This document shows, one piece after another, positions 18,884 to 27,747 of a stretch of 64,000 nucleotides of DNA. Source of the stretch: Burkholderia sp. PAMC 26561 (GTDB lineage: Bacteria; Pseudomonadota; Gammaproteobacteria; Burkholderiales; Burkholderiaceae); NCBI RefSeq assembly GCF_001557535.2, contig NZ_CP014307.1, positions 496,001 to 560,000 on the forward strand. The letters are read 5' to 3'. A model generated the notes under the pieces. It saw only the letters and a list, made by a program, of their open reading frames with translations. It had not been told where the DNA came from and made no database searches. Position numbers and translations under genes: made by a program. How positions within the stretch are numbered: the stretch's first letter is position 1; each line of letters begins with the position of its first letter.

Positions 18884-20017
18884 TCAAGCAGCCGCTACTC
18901 CCGACCATCTCTTGATCGAGAAACCATCTATCGGTGTGCTCGTCTTTCCGTCTATTACCAAGTCCGCCAAGACTTCACCTACCCCCGGCGCAAGCAAAAA
19001 GCCACCGCCCGAAAAGCCGAAAGCGTGGAGCAGCTTTGGCGTCGTTTGGCTAGGGCCAATCACGGGGTTGTCATCGGGTGTGCTGCCTTCAACGCCAGTC
19101 CAGGTTCGCAACAGCAAGGCGTTTTTAAGTCTCGGCAATAGCTCACATGCCGCTCTCATTACTGTGCGTGTGGTCTCGGTCAGCGGTTGTGCATATTCTC
19201 CATCACCCAAACCGCGGCCGCCGCCAATCACCACGTTTCCTCGCGATACCTGACGCGCGTAGATTCCGCCGCCATACACGCCCAGATTGTGATCGATGAA
19301 ATACGGCATCGGCTCCGTCACCCACATGTTCGGATAGATCGGCTCCATCGGAATGGACTCACCGAAGAAACCCGCTACGGTGTTGCCCCACGCACCCGCC
19401 GAATTGATCAGCCAGTCAGCTCGCGCCTCAATCGTCACACCCGAATCATGGCGCGCCCGGATCACAAACTGCTCACCATCTCGCGTGATTTGCGTCACCG
19501 CCGTCTGCTCGCGGACATCGGCGCCAGCCACGCGCGCAGCGCGCGCAAACGCAGGCGATACGATTCGCGGATTCGCATGACCATCGCCAGGACATAACGA
19601 ACCGCCCAACGCCGCCGGGCCTAGCCACGGGTAGCGCCGGCGAAACGACGGACCACTCATCACCTGCAGGTCAAGACCATATGGATTTGCGACCCGCGCG
19701 TATGCTTCGAGCGCCACAAGGTCCGCTTCACTGCGCGCGAGGCGCAAATGGCCCGATATCACAAACTCGCCATCCGTTCCGATCAACTCCGGCAACCTGT
19801 CCCAGATCGCCCGCGCACGCACGGCAAGCGGCAATTGCACTGCGGAACGCCCTTGCCGGCGAACACCGCCATAGTTCACACCGCTCGCCTGCGCACCGCA
19901 ATAGCGGCGCTCGAACAAGCCGACCTTCAAGCCGCGCTTGGCAAGCATCAGCGCCGCCGATGAACCAACCAGTCCGCCACCCACCACCATCACGTCGAAG
20001 CGCAAGGTTTCATTCAT
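18884..20017 (-). CDS. FAD-dependent oxidoreductase of the D-amino-acid oxidase family (beta subunit of a heterotrimeric dehydrogenase)
   Basis: 377 aa with an N-terminal dinucleotide-binding fold (VMVVGGGLVGSSAALMLAKRGLKVGLFER) and DAO-family C-terminus (RTWTGVEGSTPDDNPVIGPSQTTP...FGFSGGGFLLAPGVGEVLADLVIDG). It likely oxidises a C-N bond of an amino or imino acid. It is the last gene of a tightly coupled run and overlaps the alpha-subunit gene by 8 bases. The gamma-alpha-beta set has the architecture of octopine/nopaline oxidases, D-hydroxyproline dehydrogenase and HcnABC. Because genes for aminoadipate semialdehyde breakdown follow the same strand, pipecolate or an N-substituted lysine is the substrate I favour; D-hydroxyproline is an alternative. 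Confidence 0.88.
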   Translation of the reverse strand: MNETLRFDVMVVGGGLVGSSAALMLAKRGLKVGLFERRYCGAQASGVNYGGVRRQGRSAVQLPLAVRARAIWDRLPELIGTDGEFVISGHLRLARSEADLVALEAYARVANPYGLDLQVMSGPSFRRRYPWLGPAALGGSLCPGDGHANPRIVSPAFARAARVAGADVREQTAVTQITRDGEQFVIRARHDSGVTIEARADWLINSAGAWGNTVAGFFGESIPMEPIYPNMWVTEPMPYFIDHNLGVYGGGIYARQVSRGNVVIGGGRGLGDGEYAQPLTETTRTVMRAACELLPRLKNALLLRTWTGVEGSTPDDNPVIGPSQTTPKLLHAFGFSGGGFLLAPGVGEVLADLVIDGKTSTPIDGFSIKRWSGVAAA

Positions 20018-21440
20018 CGCGGGCGTGCTCCGGGATCGGGGAAAGATCGTCTGCGCCGTTCATGTCCGCCATCAACGCAATCGATAAAGGCACCGGCTTG
20101 ATCGGTGCCTGTCCCCGCAAACGACCAACATCGGCGATGCTCTTGCCCGTCTCCGCACTCAACAACTCGGCAGCAGCCGCGCCGCACATGCGACCCTGGC
20201 ATCGGCCCATGCCGACGCGCGTGAGCGCCTTAAGCCGGTTGATCTCGCTTGCTTCGCCATCACGGATGCATCGGCGTAACGTGCCCGCGGTCACTTCCTC
20301 ACAACGGCATACGGTCATGTCGTCCGGCCATGCCGATGCACAGTCCGAGGGCGGCGCAAATGCCTGCTCCAGCCCCACGCGAAACCGAGCGATGGTCGAA
20401 AGTTGCCGGTCGAGTTTCGATGCCTCTCCGATGTCCGCAGCAGGATGCTTGAGGTCTTCGAGCATCGCCAATGCAGCGCGTCGCCCGGCCAGTTCAGCCG
20501 CGTCCGCGCCAGCTATACCTGCGCCATCGCCCGCCAGATAGACACCCGCTACGGAGCTGCGGCCGGCGGTATCGCGCTCCGGTAACCATGCGCGATTGAG
20601 CGCATCGAAACTGAAGCGGCAAGCGGCAAGATCAGCGAGCTGCGTCTCGGACCGCAAGCCGTATCCAAAGCCGATTGCGTCGCACGGGATGGTCATTTCA
20701 CGCGCGCCGTCGCTGAAGGTGATGCCCTGAACGGCGCCATGTCCGTCAGCGCGCACGATGCGCACACCGCGCTCGATGCGAACGCCATGCGCCGCCAGCC
20801 AGCCGACGTAATACAAACCTTTCGCAAACGTAGATGGCTGCTTCAGCAAGCGCGGCGTCGCGGCGAATTGTTTGGAGAATGGATTGGTGTCGAGTATTGC
20901 TTCGACCTGCGCGCCCGCTTTCGCGTACTGATATGCGACAAGATAAAGCAGCGGCCCGGTTCCCGCGAACACGACCCGCCGTCCGATCGAGCAGCCTTGC
21001 GCCTTCAACGCAATCTGCGATGCGCCCAGCGTATAAACACCCGGCAAGGTCCATCCCGGGAACGGCAGGATGCGATCCGTTGCGCCCGTCGCGATAAGCA
21101 GATGCGAATACGGCACCGTGCGCTGACGCCCCGCATGGAAGGTATCGAGTTGCCCCGCTCCGCATCCCCAGACGAGCGTATCCGGCCGGTAATCCAGCTT
21201 CGACATCAGGTTTGCCATCGTCGAATGTACGGCGTCGGCCTTGCGCGCCTCCATGCCATATAGCGCGCTTTTGGCGCGGGCGAAGCCAGCATCGGCCGGC
21301 GGCTGCCGATAGATCTGACCACCGGCACGCGCCGCTTCGTCGATGACAACCGGCCTCAAGCCCGCCGCCACCAGTGTCTCGGCCGCGCGCACGCCCGCAG
21401 GACCTGCGCCGACAATCACGATGTGCTTTTGATCGCTCAT
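20010..21440 (-). CDS. NAD(P)/FAD-dependent oxidoreductase with BFD-type [2Fe-2S] site (alpha subunit)
   Basis: 476 aa. An N-terminal FAD-binding fold (HIVIVGAGPAGVRAAETLVAAGLRPVVIDE) and a second nucleotide-binding Rossmann region (GRRVVFAGTGPLLYLVAYQYAKAGAQV) make up a pyridine-nucleotide-disulfide-oxidoreductase-like body. The C-terminal segment from about 395 has C-x-C (VCRCEEVTAG) and C-x4-C (GRCQGRMCG), the four-Cys bacterioferritin-associated-ferredoxin-like cluster of HcnB/OoxA-type subunits. It overlaps gamma (ATGA) and beta (8 bases). It should pass electrons from the beta flavin towards the respiratory chain. Confidence 0.9.
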   Translation of the reverse strand: MSDQKHIVIVGAGPAGVRAAETLVAAGLRPVVIDEAARAGGQIYRQPPADAGFARAKSALYGMEARKADAVHSTMANLMSKLDYRPDTLVWGCGAGQLDTFHAGRQRTVPYSHLLIATGATDRILPFPGWTLPGVYTLGASQIALKAQGCSIGRRVVFAGTGPLLYLVAYQYAKAGAQVEAILDTNPFSKQFAATPRLLKQPSTFAKGLYYVGWLAAHGVRIERGVRIVRADGHGAVQGITFSDGAREMTIPCDAIGFGYGLRSETQLADLAACRFSFDALNRAWLPERDTAGRSSVAGVYLAGDGAGIAGADAAELAGRRAALAMLEDLKHPAADIGEASKLDRQLSTIARFRVGLEQAFAPPSDCASAWPDDMTVCRCEEVTAGTLRRCIRDGEASEINRLKALTRVGMGRCQGRMCGAAAAELLSAETGKSIADVGRLRGQAPIKPVPLSIALMADMNGADDLSPIPEHARDE

Positions 21441-21739
21441 GCTTCAATGGGCCGCGTCTGAATACGCATGCCGTCCTTGATGATCGTTGAACATGCCCTG
21501 ATCCGCGTGCCGTCTTCCAGTTGCACCCAGCAGTCCTGGCACGCGCCCATCAGGCAAAATCCCGCACGCGGTTCGCCGCTGAATTCGGTGTTGCGCACGC
21601 GCCGCGTGGTCAGCAGGATAGCGCTCAGCACCGTATCGCCGGTCAACGCAGTTGCAGATGTACCATCTAGTACAAAATTCACGGCCTTGCGATGTGTCTC
21701 CGTCAATCGAACGAATTGCGGCTGTGGGTCTTGTGTCAT
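21437..21739 (-). CDS. [2Fe-2S] ferredoxin-like gamma subunit (HcnA/SoxA-like)
   Basis: 100 aa. The iron-sulfur loop reads CLMGACQDCWVQLEDG...RACST, i.e. the closely spaced plant-type cysteines plus a distant Cys, in a small protein the size of HcnA and OoxC-type gamma subunits. It starts 9 bases after the second permease gene and its stop overlaps the alpha-subunit start (ATGA), so uptake and oxidation are translationally linked. Confidence 0.88.
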   Translation of the reverse strand: MTQDPQPQFVRLTETHRKAVNFVLDGTSATALTGDTVLSAILLTTRRVRNTEFSGEPRAGFCLMGACQDCWVQLEDGTRIRACSTIIKDGMRIQTRPIEA

Positions 21740-21748
21740 GGGCTCGAA

Positions 21749-22543
21749 TCAATGCGTTCCGATCAGGATGCGGTTCAGTCCGTACACGCGATCGAGCAGG
21801 ATCATCGCGCCCGCGGTGATGAAGATCACGAGCGCGGAAACCGACGCCATCATCGGGTCGATCGATTCCGTCGCGTACATGTACATGCGCACGGGCAGCG
21901 TGACCGTCTGCGGCGATGTGACGAAGATCGACATGGTCAGTTCATCGAAGCTGTTGATGAACGCCAGCAGCCAGCCGCCTGTGATGCCGGGCAGAATCAT
22001 CGGCAACGTGATACGGCGAAACGAGGTCCAGCGGTCAGCCCCAAGCGACTGCGCCGCATGTTCGATACTGCGATCCATGCCACTGACAGACGCCAGCACG
22101 AGCCGCATCACGAACGGCGTGATGATGATCATGTGCGCCGCGACGAGCCACGGAAACGATCCGGTCGCGCCGATCATCGCGAAGAATCGCAGGAACGCGA
22201 TGCCGAGCACGAGGCTCGGAATCACCAGCGGCGAGAGGAACAGGCCGTTAAGAAATTCGCGCCCGGGGAAGCGTTCACGCCCTATAGCGAGCGCCGCGGG
22301 CAAGGCGAGCGCGAGCGACAACGTAGCCGATGAAAACGCCAGCTTGATGCTGTTCGCAAACGCCGAGATGAAATCCGGATAGTCGAGGATCGCGCGGAAC
22401 CAGCGCAGCGACAAACCGTGCGTGGGGAGCGTCAACGTCTGCTCCGGCGTGAACGCGACGAGCACCACGATCACGAGCGGCGCAAGCACGAACAGGATCA
22501 CGAGCGTGTGGAAGCTCAGTGCAATGAGCCCGTTCTTTCGCAT
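21749..22543 (-). CDS. ABC transporter permease (PotC type)
   Basis: 264-aa inner-membrane permease with about six hydrophobic segments starting at LIALSFHTLVILFVLAPLVIVVLVAF. The EAA-like loop is present (EHAAQSLGADRWTSFRRITLPMILPGITGG). It pairs with the upstream PotB-like permease (13 bases away) to form the channel of an importer for a polyamine-, opine- or amino-acid-like ligand. Confidence 0.93.
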   Translation of the reverse strand: MRKNGLIALSFHTLVILFVLAPLVIVVLVAFTPEQTLTLPTHGLSLRWFRAILDYPDFISAFANSIKLAFSSATLSLALALPAALAIGRERFPGREFLNGLFLSPLVIPSLVLGIAFLRFFAMIGATGSFPWLVAAHMIIITPFVMRLVLASVSGMDRSIEHAAQSLGADRWTSFRRITLPMILPGITGGWLLAFINSFDELTMSIFVTSPQTVTLPVRMYMYATESIDPMMASVSALVIFITAGAMILLDRVYGLNRILIGTH

Positions 22544-22556
22544 GGCGGCGGCCTCC

Positions 22557-23471
22557 TTAGCCGAGGCTTCTGGAGTAACGCCGCTCCAGAACCCTGTAAT
22601 ACGTGATCATGATGATGAGGTTCGCGATCAGCAGCAAAATGGCAATGGTCGCGCCGAGCGGCCAGTTGAGCGAACCAAGGAATTCATCGTATACCGCGGT
22701 CGCCGCGACTTTCAGACGGCGTCCACCGAGCAGACCCGGAATCGCAAACGCGCTCGCCGACAACCCGAACACCATCAGGCTGCCCGAGAGAATGCCGGGC
22801 GCAACTTGCGGCAACACGATCCGTCGCAAGGTCGTAGCCGGCGATGCCATCAGTGAGAGCGCCGCGTTCTCGACCTGCGGATCGAGCTTCTGCAATGACG
22901 TCCACACAGGGATCACCATGAACGGCAACATCACATGCACGAGTGCAATGACGATCGCGAACGTCGTATATTCGAGCTTGTACGGACCCATGCCGAACAG
23001 TCCGAAGAACTGGTTCACAATGCCGCCCGTATTCAGCAACATGCTCCAGCCGAACGCGCGCACGACCACCGAAACGAGCAAGGGCGCAAGGATCACGAGC
23101 AGGAACATCGAACGCCACGGATCGCGCATCCTGTACAACACGTACGCTTCGGGCGCACCGATCGCAACGCACAGCAAGGTGGTCAGGATCGCGATGCCGA
23201 AGGTCCGGGCGAAGATGATCTGGTAGTAGCTGTCCGTCAGCACTTCGGCGTAATTGCCGAACTGGAACGCGGCGATGGGACCGCTCGCCGGATCGAACTT
23301 GTAGAAGGTCAGGACAACCGTCATTGCGAGCGGCGTGAGCACGAGCACCGCGAACAAGATGAACGCGGGCAAGCTCATCAGCCACGGCGGCACGAACGCG
23401 TGCCACGGCGCGCGAGGTTTGTTCGACGAGTCCGGAGAAGATCTATTCGTGGATTCGAGCATGCTAGCCAT
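22557..23471 (-). CDS. ABC transporter permease (PotB type)
   Basis: 304 aa. A hydrophilic N-terminal tail of about 30 residues precedes TM1 (LMSLPAFILFAVLVLTPLAMTVVLTFYKF); the EAA loop reads ENAALSLMASPATTLRRIVLPQVAPGILSG. The start at 23471 overlaps the ATPase stop by 8 bases; an in-frame Met at 23462 is possible. Works with the PotC-type permease and the ATPase encoded next to it. Confidence 0.92.
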   Translation of the reverse strand: MASMLESTNRSSPDSSNKPRAPWHAFVPPWLMSLPAFILFAVLVLTPLAMTVVLTFYKFDPASGPIAAFQFGNYAEVLTDSYYQIIFARTFGIAILTTLLCVAIGAPEAYVLYRMRDPWRSMFLLVILAPLLVSVVVRAFGWSMLLNTGGIVNQFFGLFGMGPYKLEYTTFAIVIALVHVMLPFMVIPVWTSLQKLDPQVENAALSLMASPATTLRRIVLPQVAPGILSGSLMVFGLSASAFAIPGLLGGRRLKVAATAVYDEFLGSLNWPLGATIAILLLIANLIIMITYYRVLERRYSRSLG

Positions 23472-24540
23472 GGTTCGCTTCCTGAATCACACGCACGGAA
23501 TCGCGATGCCAGTCGATACCCACCGCCTCGCCTTCGGCCACCGGTTCCGTGCCTTCGTTCTGGCTGCAAACGAGGACTTCGCCGAGCGCGGTGTCGACGC
23601 GATACAACCACTGGCTGCCCAAGAAGAACCGGCTCGTGACAGTCGCCGACAACCGCCCCGTTCCCACCTTGCACAAGTGCAATTTCTCTGGACGAATGCA
23701 TAAGGTCACCGTGTCGCCTTCGCGCCAGACGGTGCCTGCGTCGATGCAAGCAATGCCGGTCAGGTCATGCCCGAGGTCCACATGCACCTCGTTGGGACGC
23801 GCCTCGGTCACCTTGCCCGCAAGCATGTTCGCCTTGCCGATGAACTGCGACACAAATCGATTCTCGGGCCGCTCATAAGCACGATACGGCGAGTCCACCT
23901 GCGTCACACGCCCTGCTTCCATCACGACCACGCGGTCACTGATGGACAACGCCTCGGACTGATCGTGCGTGACCATCACGGTCGTCGTGCCGACCTTGCG
24001 CTGGATGGTGCGTAATTCGAACTGCATCTCCTCGCGCAACTTGGCGTCGAGGTTGGACATGGGTTCATCGAGCAACAGAACCGGCGGCTTGATCACGAGC
24101 GCACGTGCGATTGCCACGCGTTGGCGCTGGCCGCCCGAGAGTTCACGCGGATAACGCGCGGCGAACGCATCGAGCCGCACGAGCGAAAGCGCTTCGCGAA
24201 TCCGCTCCGCACATTCGGCCTTGCCGATGCCGCGCATCTCCAGACCGAAGCCCACGTTCTGCGTCACCGTCATGTGTGGAAACAGCGCGTAGCTTTGAAA
24301 CACCACGCCGAGGCCGCGCTTGTTCGGGCGGACATTCGTGATGTCCTTGCCATCGAGCGAAATACGGCCCTGCGTGACATCGATAAAACCCGCGATCATC
24401 TGCAGCGTCGTGGTCTTGCCGCAGCCCGATGGTCCAAGCAGCGAGACGAACTCGCCCTTTTCGACCGAGAGGCTCACGTCGCTGACGGCGTGCAGGTCGC
24501 CGTAGGCTTTTGTCAGTTTGTCCAGCACGAGAAACGACAC
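23464..24540 (-). CDS. ABC transporter ATP-binding protein (PotA type)
   Basis: 358 aa: nucleotide-binding domain (Walker A GPSGCGKTT, Q-loop VFQSYALFPHMTV, signature LSGGQRQR, Walker B LLLDEPMSNLDAKLRE, H-loop VTHDQSEA) plus a C-terminal TOBE/MOI regulatory part (about 240-358). It is the first gene of the uptake-dehydrogenase run and lies 65 bases after a hairpin terminator, so it may have its own promoter or be reached by read-through from the aldehyde dehydrogenase gene. Confidence 0.93.
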   Translation of the reverse strand: MSFLVLDKLTKAYGDLHAVSDVSLSVEKGEFVSLLGPSGCGKTTTLQMIAGFIDVTQGRISLDGKDITNVRPNKRGLGVVFQSYALFPHMTVTQNVGFGLEMRGIGKAECAERIREALSLVRLDAFAARYPRELSGGQRQRVAIARALVIKPPVLLLDEPMSNLDAKLREEMQFELRTIQRKVGTTTVMVTHDQSEALSISDRVVVMEAGRVTQVDSPYRAYERPENRFVSQFIGKANMLAGKVTEARPNEVHVDLGHDLTGIACIDAGTVWREGDTVTLCIRPEKLHLCKVGTGRLSATVTSRFFLGSQWLYRVDTALGEVLVCSQNEGTEPVAEGEAVGIDWHRDSVRVIQEANHG

Positions 24541-24605
24541 GGTGGCCTCCAGGGTCTTCCGGAAAACAGTTGGGCAATCAGACAGGCGATGCGAACCGCT
24601 TGAAA

Positions 24606-24624
24606 AGCCGCTTTAAAAACGGCT
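24606..24624 (-). terminator. Hairpin with T run between the aldehyde dehydrogenase and ABC genes
   Basis: On the minus strand: AGCCG, a 9-base loop, CGGCT, then TTTTC. It sits between the aldehyde dehydrogenase stop and the ATPase start, so it may end or attenuate the enzyme transcript before the transport genes. Two further stem-loops lie just upstream on the minus strand (24666-24701, CGTGCC/GGCACG core; 24711-24729, GACGCC/GGCGTC). Confidence 0.5.
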
Positions 24625-24747
24625 CTTCACAGTGAAACGCGATGGAACACACGCGGAGGTCCGCTGCCCGGTTGACGTGCCGCGGTTGGCACGCTTCGGG
24701 CGGCAGGGTCGACGCCGGGGTATGGCGTCTTGTCTTTCTTTTATTGA

Positions 24748-26265
24748 CTACACGTCGAACTTGACGCCTTGTGCAAGCGGCAATTCGCGGCTGTAGTTGA
24801 TCGTGTTGGTCGCGCGGCGCATGTAGCCCTTCCAGGCGTCGGAGCCCGATTCGCGGCCGCCGCCGGTTTCCTTTTCACCGCCGAACGCGCCGCCAATTTC
24901 CGCGCCGCTCGTGCCGATGTTCACGTTCACAATGCCGCAATCGCTGCCCGCCGCCGACATGAATTGCTCCGCTTCACGGATGTCGTTGGTGAAGATCGCC
25001 GACGACAAACCTTGCGGCACGCCATTCTGCAGTTGCAGTGCATCGGCGAAATCGTCGTAGGTCAGGACGTAGAGGATCGGCGCGAAGGTCTCGCGTTCGA
25101 CCACGGCCGTTTGCGCCGGCATGCGCACGAACGCGGGACGCACGTAATACGCATCGGCATGACCGCCGATTTCCACGCGTTCGCCGCCCTTCACGTCGCC
25201 GCCTTGCTCGCGTGCATCGCGCAGCGCTTTTTGCATGGCATCGAATGCGGCGCGATCAACCAGCGGACCGACCAGCGTATCGCTTTCAAGCGGACTGCCC
25301 ACTTTCACCGATGCAAACGCTTTCTCCAGACGCGGCAACAGTTTGTCGACCACGCTGGTGTGAACTACCAGACGGCGCAGCGTCGTGCAACGCTGACCTG
25401 CCGTGCCGACCGCCGAGAACGTCACGCCGCGCACGACGAGATCCAGGTCGGCGCTGGGCGCCACGATCACTGCGTTATTGCCGCCGAGTTCCAGAATGCT
25501 GCGGCCAAGGCGCTTCGCCAGCACTTGCGCGACTTCCATGCCCATGCGCACGCTGCCGGTGGCGCTGACGAGCGGCACCTTGGTGGATTCGGTCAGCGTC
25601 TGGCCGATATCGCGTTCGCCGAGCAGCAACTGGCTCAGGCCTTCGGGCGCGACGCCGGGATGGGTTTTATCGAATTCGCGCAGCGCTTTTTCGAACAGCG
25701 CGTGACACGCGATGGCCGTCAAGGGCGTTTTCTCCGAAGGCTTCCACACGACCGAATCGCCGCAGACGATTGCCAGCGCCGTGTTCCACGACCACACGGC
25801 AACCGGGAAATTGAATGCCGAGATCACGCCGACCACGCCAAGCGGATGCCACGTTTCCATCATTCGATGCCCGGGACGCTCGGACGCGATGGTCAGGCCA
25901 TAAAGCTGGCGCGAGAGACCGACTGCGAAGTCGCAGATGTCGATCATTTCCTGCACTTCGCCCAGGCCTTCGGAGGTGATCTTGCCGGCTTCCAGCGTCA
26001 CCAGGCTGCCAAGCGCGGCCTTGTGCTCACGCAACACGTTACCGAACACGCGCACGAGTTCGCCGCGCTGCGGCGCGGGCACCGTGCGCCATTTGAGGAA
26101 GGCGGCGTGGGCCGCGTCGATCTTGCGCGCGGCGCTGGCGGGGGTATCGACGGCGAGTTTGGCGAGCATTGCGCCATCGAGCGGCGAACGCGCCACGAGG
26201 GCGTCGCCCTTCCACTGGCCGAGGTCTACGCCGAGTGCGCCAAGAATATCGTTCAGTTGCATCAC
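24748..26265 (-). CDS. amaB: Antiquitin-type aldehyde dehydrogenase (probable L-2-aminoadipate-6-semialdehyde dehydrogenase)
   Basis: 505 aa, ALDH7 family by its overall pattern (HRMMETWHPLGVVGVISAFNFPVAVWSWN, VWKPSEKTPLTA). The catalytic Glu sits in LELGGNN and the catalytic Cys in TAGQRCTTLRRL. ALDH7 enzymes oxidise 2-aminoadipate 6-semialdehyde (in equilibrium with piperideine-6-carboxylate) to 2-aminoadipate with NAD(P); Pseudomonas AmaB does this in lysine/pipecolate breakdown. The neighbouring aminotransferase and DUF1338 genes are exactly the next two steps, which supports this assignment. The gene is 249 bases downstream of the aminotransferase gene, on the same strand. Start is the first of two Met (26265 or 26262). 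Confidence 0.88.
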   Translation of the reverse strand: MMQLNDILGALGVDLGQWKGDALVARSPLDGAMLAKLAVDTPASAARKIDAAHAAFLKWRTVPAPQRGELVRVFGNVLREHKAALGSLVTLEAGKITSEGLGEVQEMIDICDFAVGLSRQLYGLTIASERPGHRMMETWHPLGVVGVISAFNFPVAVWSWNTALAIVCGDSVVWKPSEKTPLTAIACHALFEKALREFDKTHPGVAPEGLSQLLLGERDIGQTLTESTKVPLVSATGSVRMGMEVAQVLAKRLGRSILELGGNNAVIVAPSADLDLVVRGVTFSAVGTAGQRCTTLRRLVVHTSVVDKLLPRLEKAFASVKVGSPLESDTLVGPLVDRAAFDAMQKALRDAREQGGDVKGGERVEIGGHADAYYVRPAFVRMPAQTAVVERETFAPILYVLTYDDFADALQLQNGVPQGLSSAIFTNDIREAEQFMSAAGSDCGIVNVNIGTSGAEIGGAFGGEKETGGGRESGSDAWKGYMRRATNTINYSRELPLAQGVKFDV

Positions 26266-26514
26266 TTCCTCTCTTTATGTCGGGTTACTGCCGGGGCGTT
26301 GCGCGCGGCTCGTCGCCGTCGACATCAACACCGCTCTGGAACTTGCGCCGGCATGAAATGCGTAAACGACGGCACAGAGTTTCAGGGCCTAAAAATACCG
26401 TTGCAAATGATTAATCGGTACGACTTGGTGCGCTGGACGAACCAACCCACATCAATCCGTCGTGCCGGATCATGCGATTAGAACGCGTTTCTCCGCGTCT
26501 GGCGAGACATCGTG

Positions 26515-27747
26515 TTACCGGCTTGCCAGCGCGAGCTTGAGACGGCGGACACCCTCAAACACTTCGGCCTCCCCCGGCGCGGCGGCAAACGAAAGCCGCA
26601 TGCTTGATTCATCGGCGTTGTGCACGTAGAAAGCCGGACCGGGCACGTAAATCACATTCTGCTCGATTGCGCGCTTGAGTACGTCTGCGGCAAGGCGGTC
26701 GCCCTTCAGGCGCGCCCATACGAACATGCCGCCCTGCGGCACGACATACTCGATGTCGTCAGGAACGAACTGCCGCAGCGCGCTCGACAACGCCTCGTAA
26801 CGCTTTTTGTACGCCTGCACGATAACCGGCACGTGCTCCGCAAGCCGTCCGCTTTCCAGATAAAACCGCGCCGTCTCCTGCGCAAGCGGCGACGTGCACA
26901 GATCGCTCGTTTGCTTCGCGACCAGCATGCGGCGCGTGATGGCGGGCGGCGCAATCGACCAGCCGATGCGCAAGCCCGGCGCAACGATCTTCGAGAGACT
27001 GCCGAAATACACGACCCAGTCGCGCGCGCCGGGAATGGCATCGGCAAGCGCAATGATCGGTTTGACCGGATCGCCCGCGAAACGCAGCTCGCCGTATGGA
27101 TCATCTTCGATCAGCACGAAGCGAAAACGCATTGCGAGGCGTGCGAGCGCTTCGCGGCGTTCCACGGGCAACGTCGTGCCGGTTGGATTCGCGAAGGTCG
27201 GCACCGTGTAGAGCAACTTCGGACGCACGGCCGGATCGAGCGCTTCGAGTTGTTCGGTGAGTGCGTCGACGTCGATGCCCTGCGCGTCCGTGCGCACCGG
27301 AATCAGCTTCGCACCCGCAAGACGCAGCGCCTGGATCGCGGCCGGATAAGCAGGCTCTTCGATCAGCACGGCGTCGCCCGGCGCGACCAGGATCTTGATC
27401 AACAGGTCGAGACCTTGCTGCGAGCCGGTGGTCACAAAGAGGTCATCGATTTCACGCGCCACGCTGCGATCGTTCATCAACCGCACAATCGCGCGGCGCA
27501 GCGCGGGCGCGCCGGCGGTGTCGCCATACTGAAGGCACGCAATCGGGTCGGCGCGATAAGCCTCTTCCATCGCGCGCCCGATTCCAGCCCGGTCGAACAA
27601 ATCCTTCGATGGATAGCCGCCCGCGAACGAGATCATCCCCGGCCGGGCGAGGTACTTGAAGAGCTCGCGGATCGCGGAGCCTTGCGGCGCCTTGAACGGC
27701 TCCGTGAAGTCGTATAGATCCGATGCAGCAGTCGCGTTCGTGGTCAC
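26515..27747 (-). CDS. PLP-dependent aminotransferase, probable 2-aminoadipate transaminase
   Basis: 410 aa, fold-type I, of the LysN/ARO8-like group (N-terminal IRELFKYLARPGMISFAGGYPSKDLF). PLP lysine in YFGSLSKIVAPGLRIGW; the substrate-carboxylate Arg is expected in the SSMRLSFAA segment near the end. Expected reaction: 2-aminoadipate + 2-oxoglutarate to 2-oxoadipate + glutamate. Its start overlaps the stop of the DUF1338 gene (ATGA), so both are one translational unit. The family includes multifunctional and valine-type transaminases, so the substrate rests on context. Confidence 0.87.
   Translation of the reverse strand: MTTNATAASDLYDFTEPFKAPQGSAIRELFKYLARPGMISFAGGYPSKDLFDRAGIGRAMEEAYRADPIACLQYGDTAGAPALRRAIVRLMNDRSVAREIDDLFVTTGSQQGLDLLIKILVAPGDAVLIEEPAYPAAIQALRLAGAKLIPVRTDAQGIDVDALTEQLEALDPAVRPKLLYTVPTFANPTGTTLPVERREALARLAMRFRFVLIEDDPYGELRFAGDPVKPIIALADAIPGARDWVVYFGSLSKIVAPGLRIGWSIAPPAITRRMLVAKQTSDLCTSPLAQETARFYLESGRLAEHVPVIVQAYKKRYEALSSALRQFVPDDIEYVVPQGGMFVWARLKGDRLAADVLKRAIEQNVIYVPGPAFYVHNADESSMRLSFAAAPGEAEVFEGVRRLKLALASR

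Noticed and set aside
18884..21739. Hydrogen cyanide synthase (hcnABC)
   Set aside because: Subunit types and gene order match HcnABC, but the genes are translationally coupled to a PotABC importer and sit beside lysine/aminoadipate genes, so an amino/imino acid dehydrogenase is a better fit.
24711..24741. Plus-strand Rho-independent terminator
   Set aside because: GACGCC/GGCGTC with a T-rich tail looks like one, but no plus-strand gene ends here; flanking genes are both on the minus strand.
24769..26481. A 570-codon plus-strand open frame
   Set aside because: Antisense to the antiquitin-type aldehyde dehydrogenase, which has full catalytic motifs; the plus-strand frame has none.
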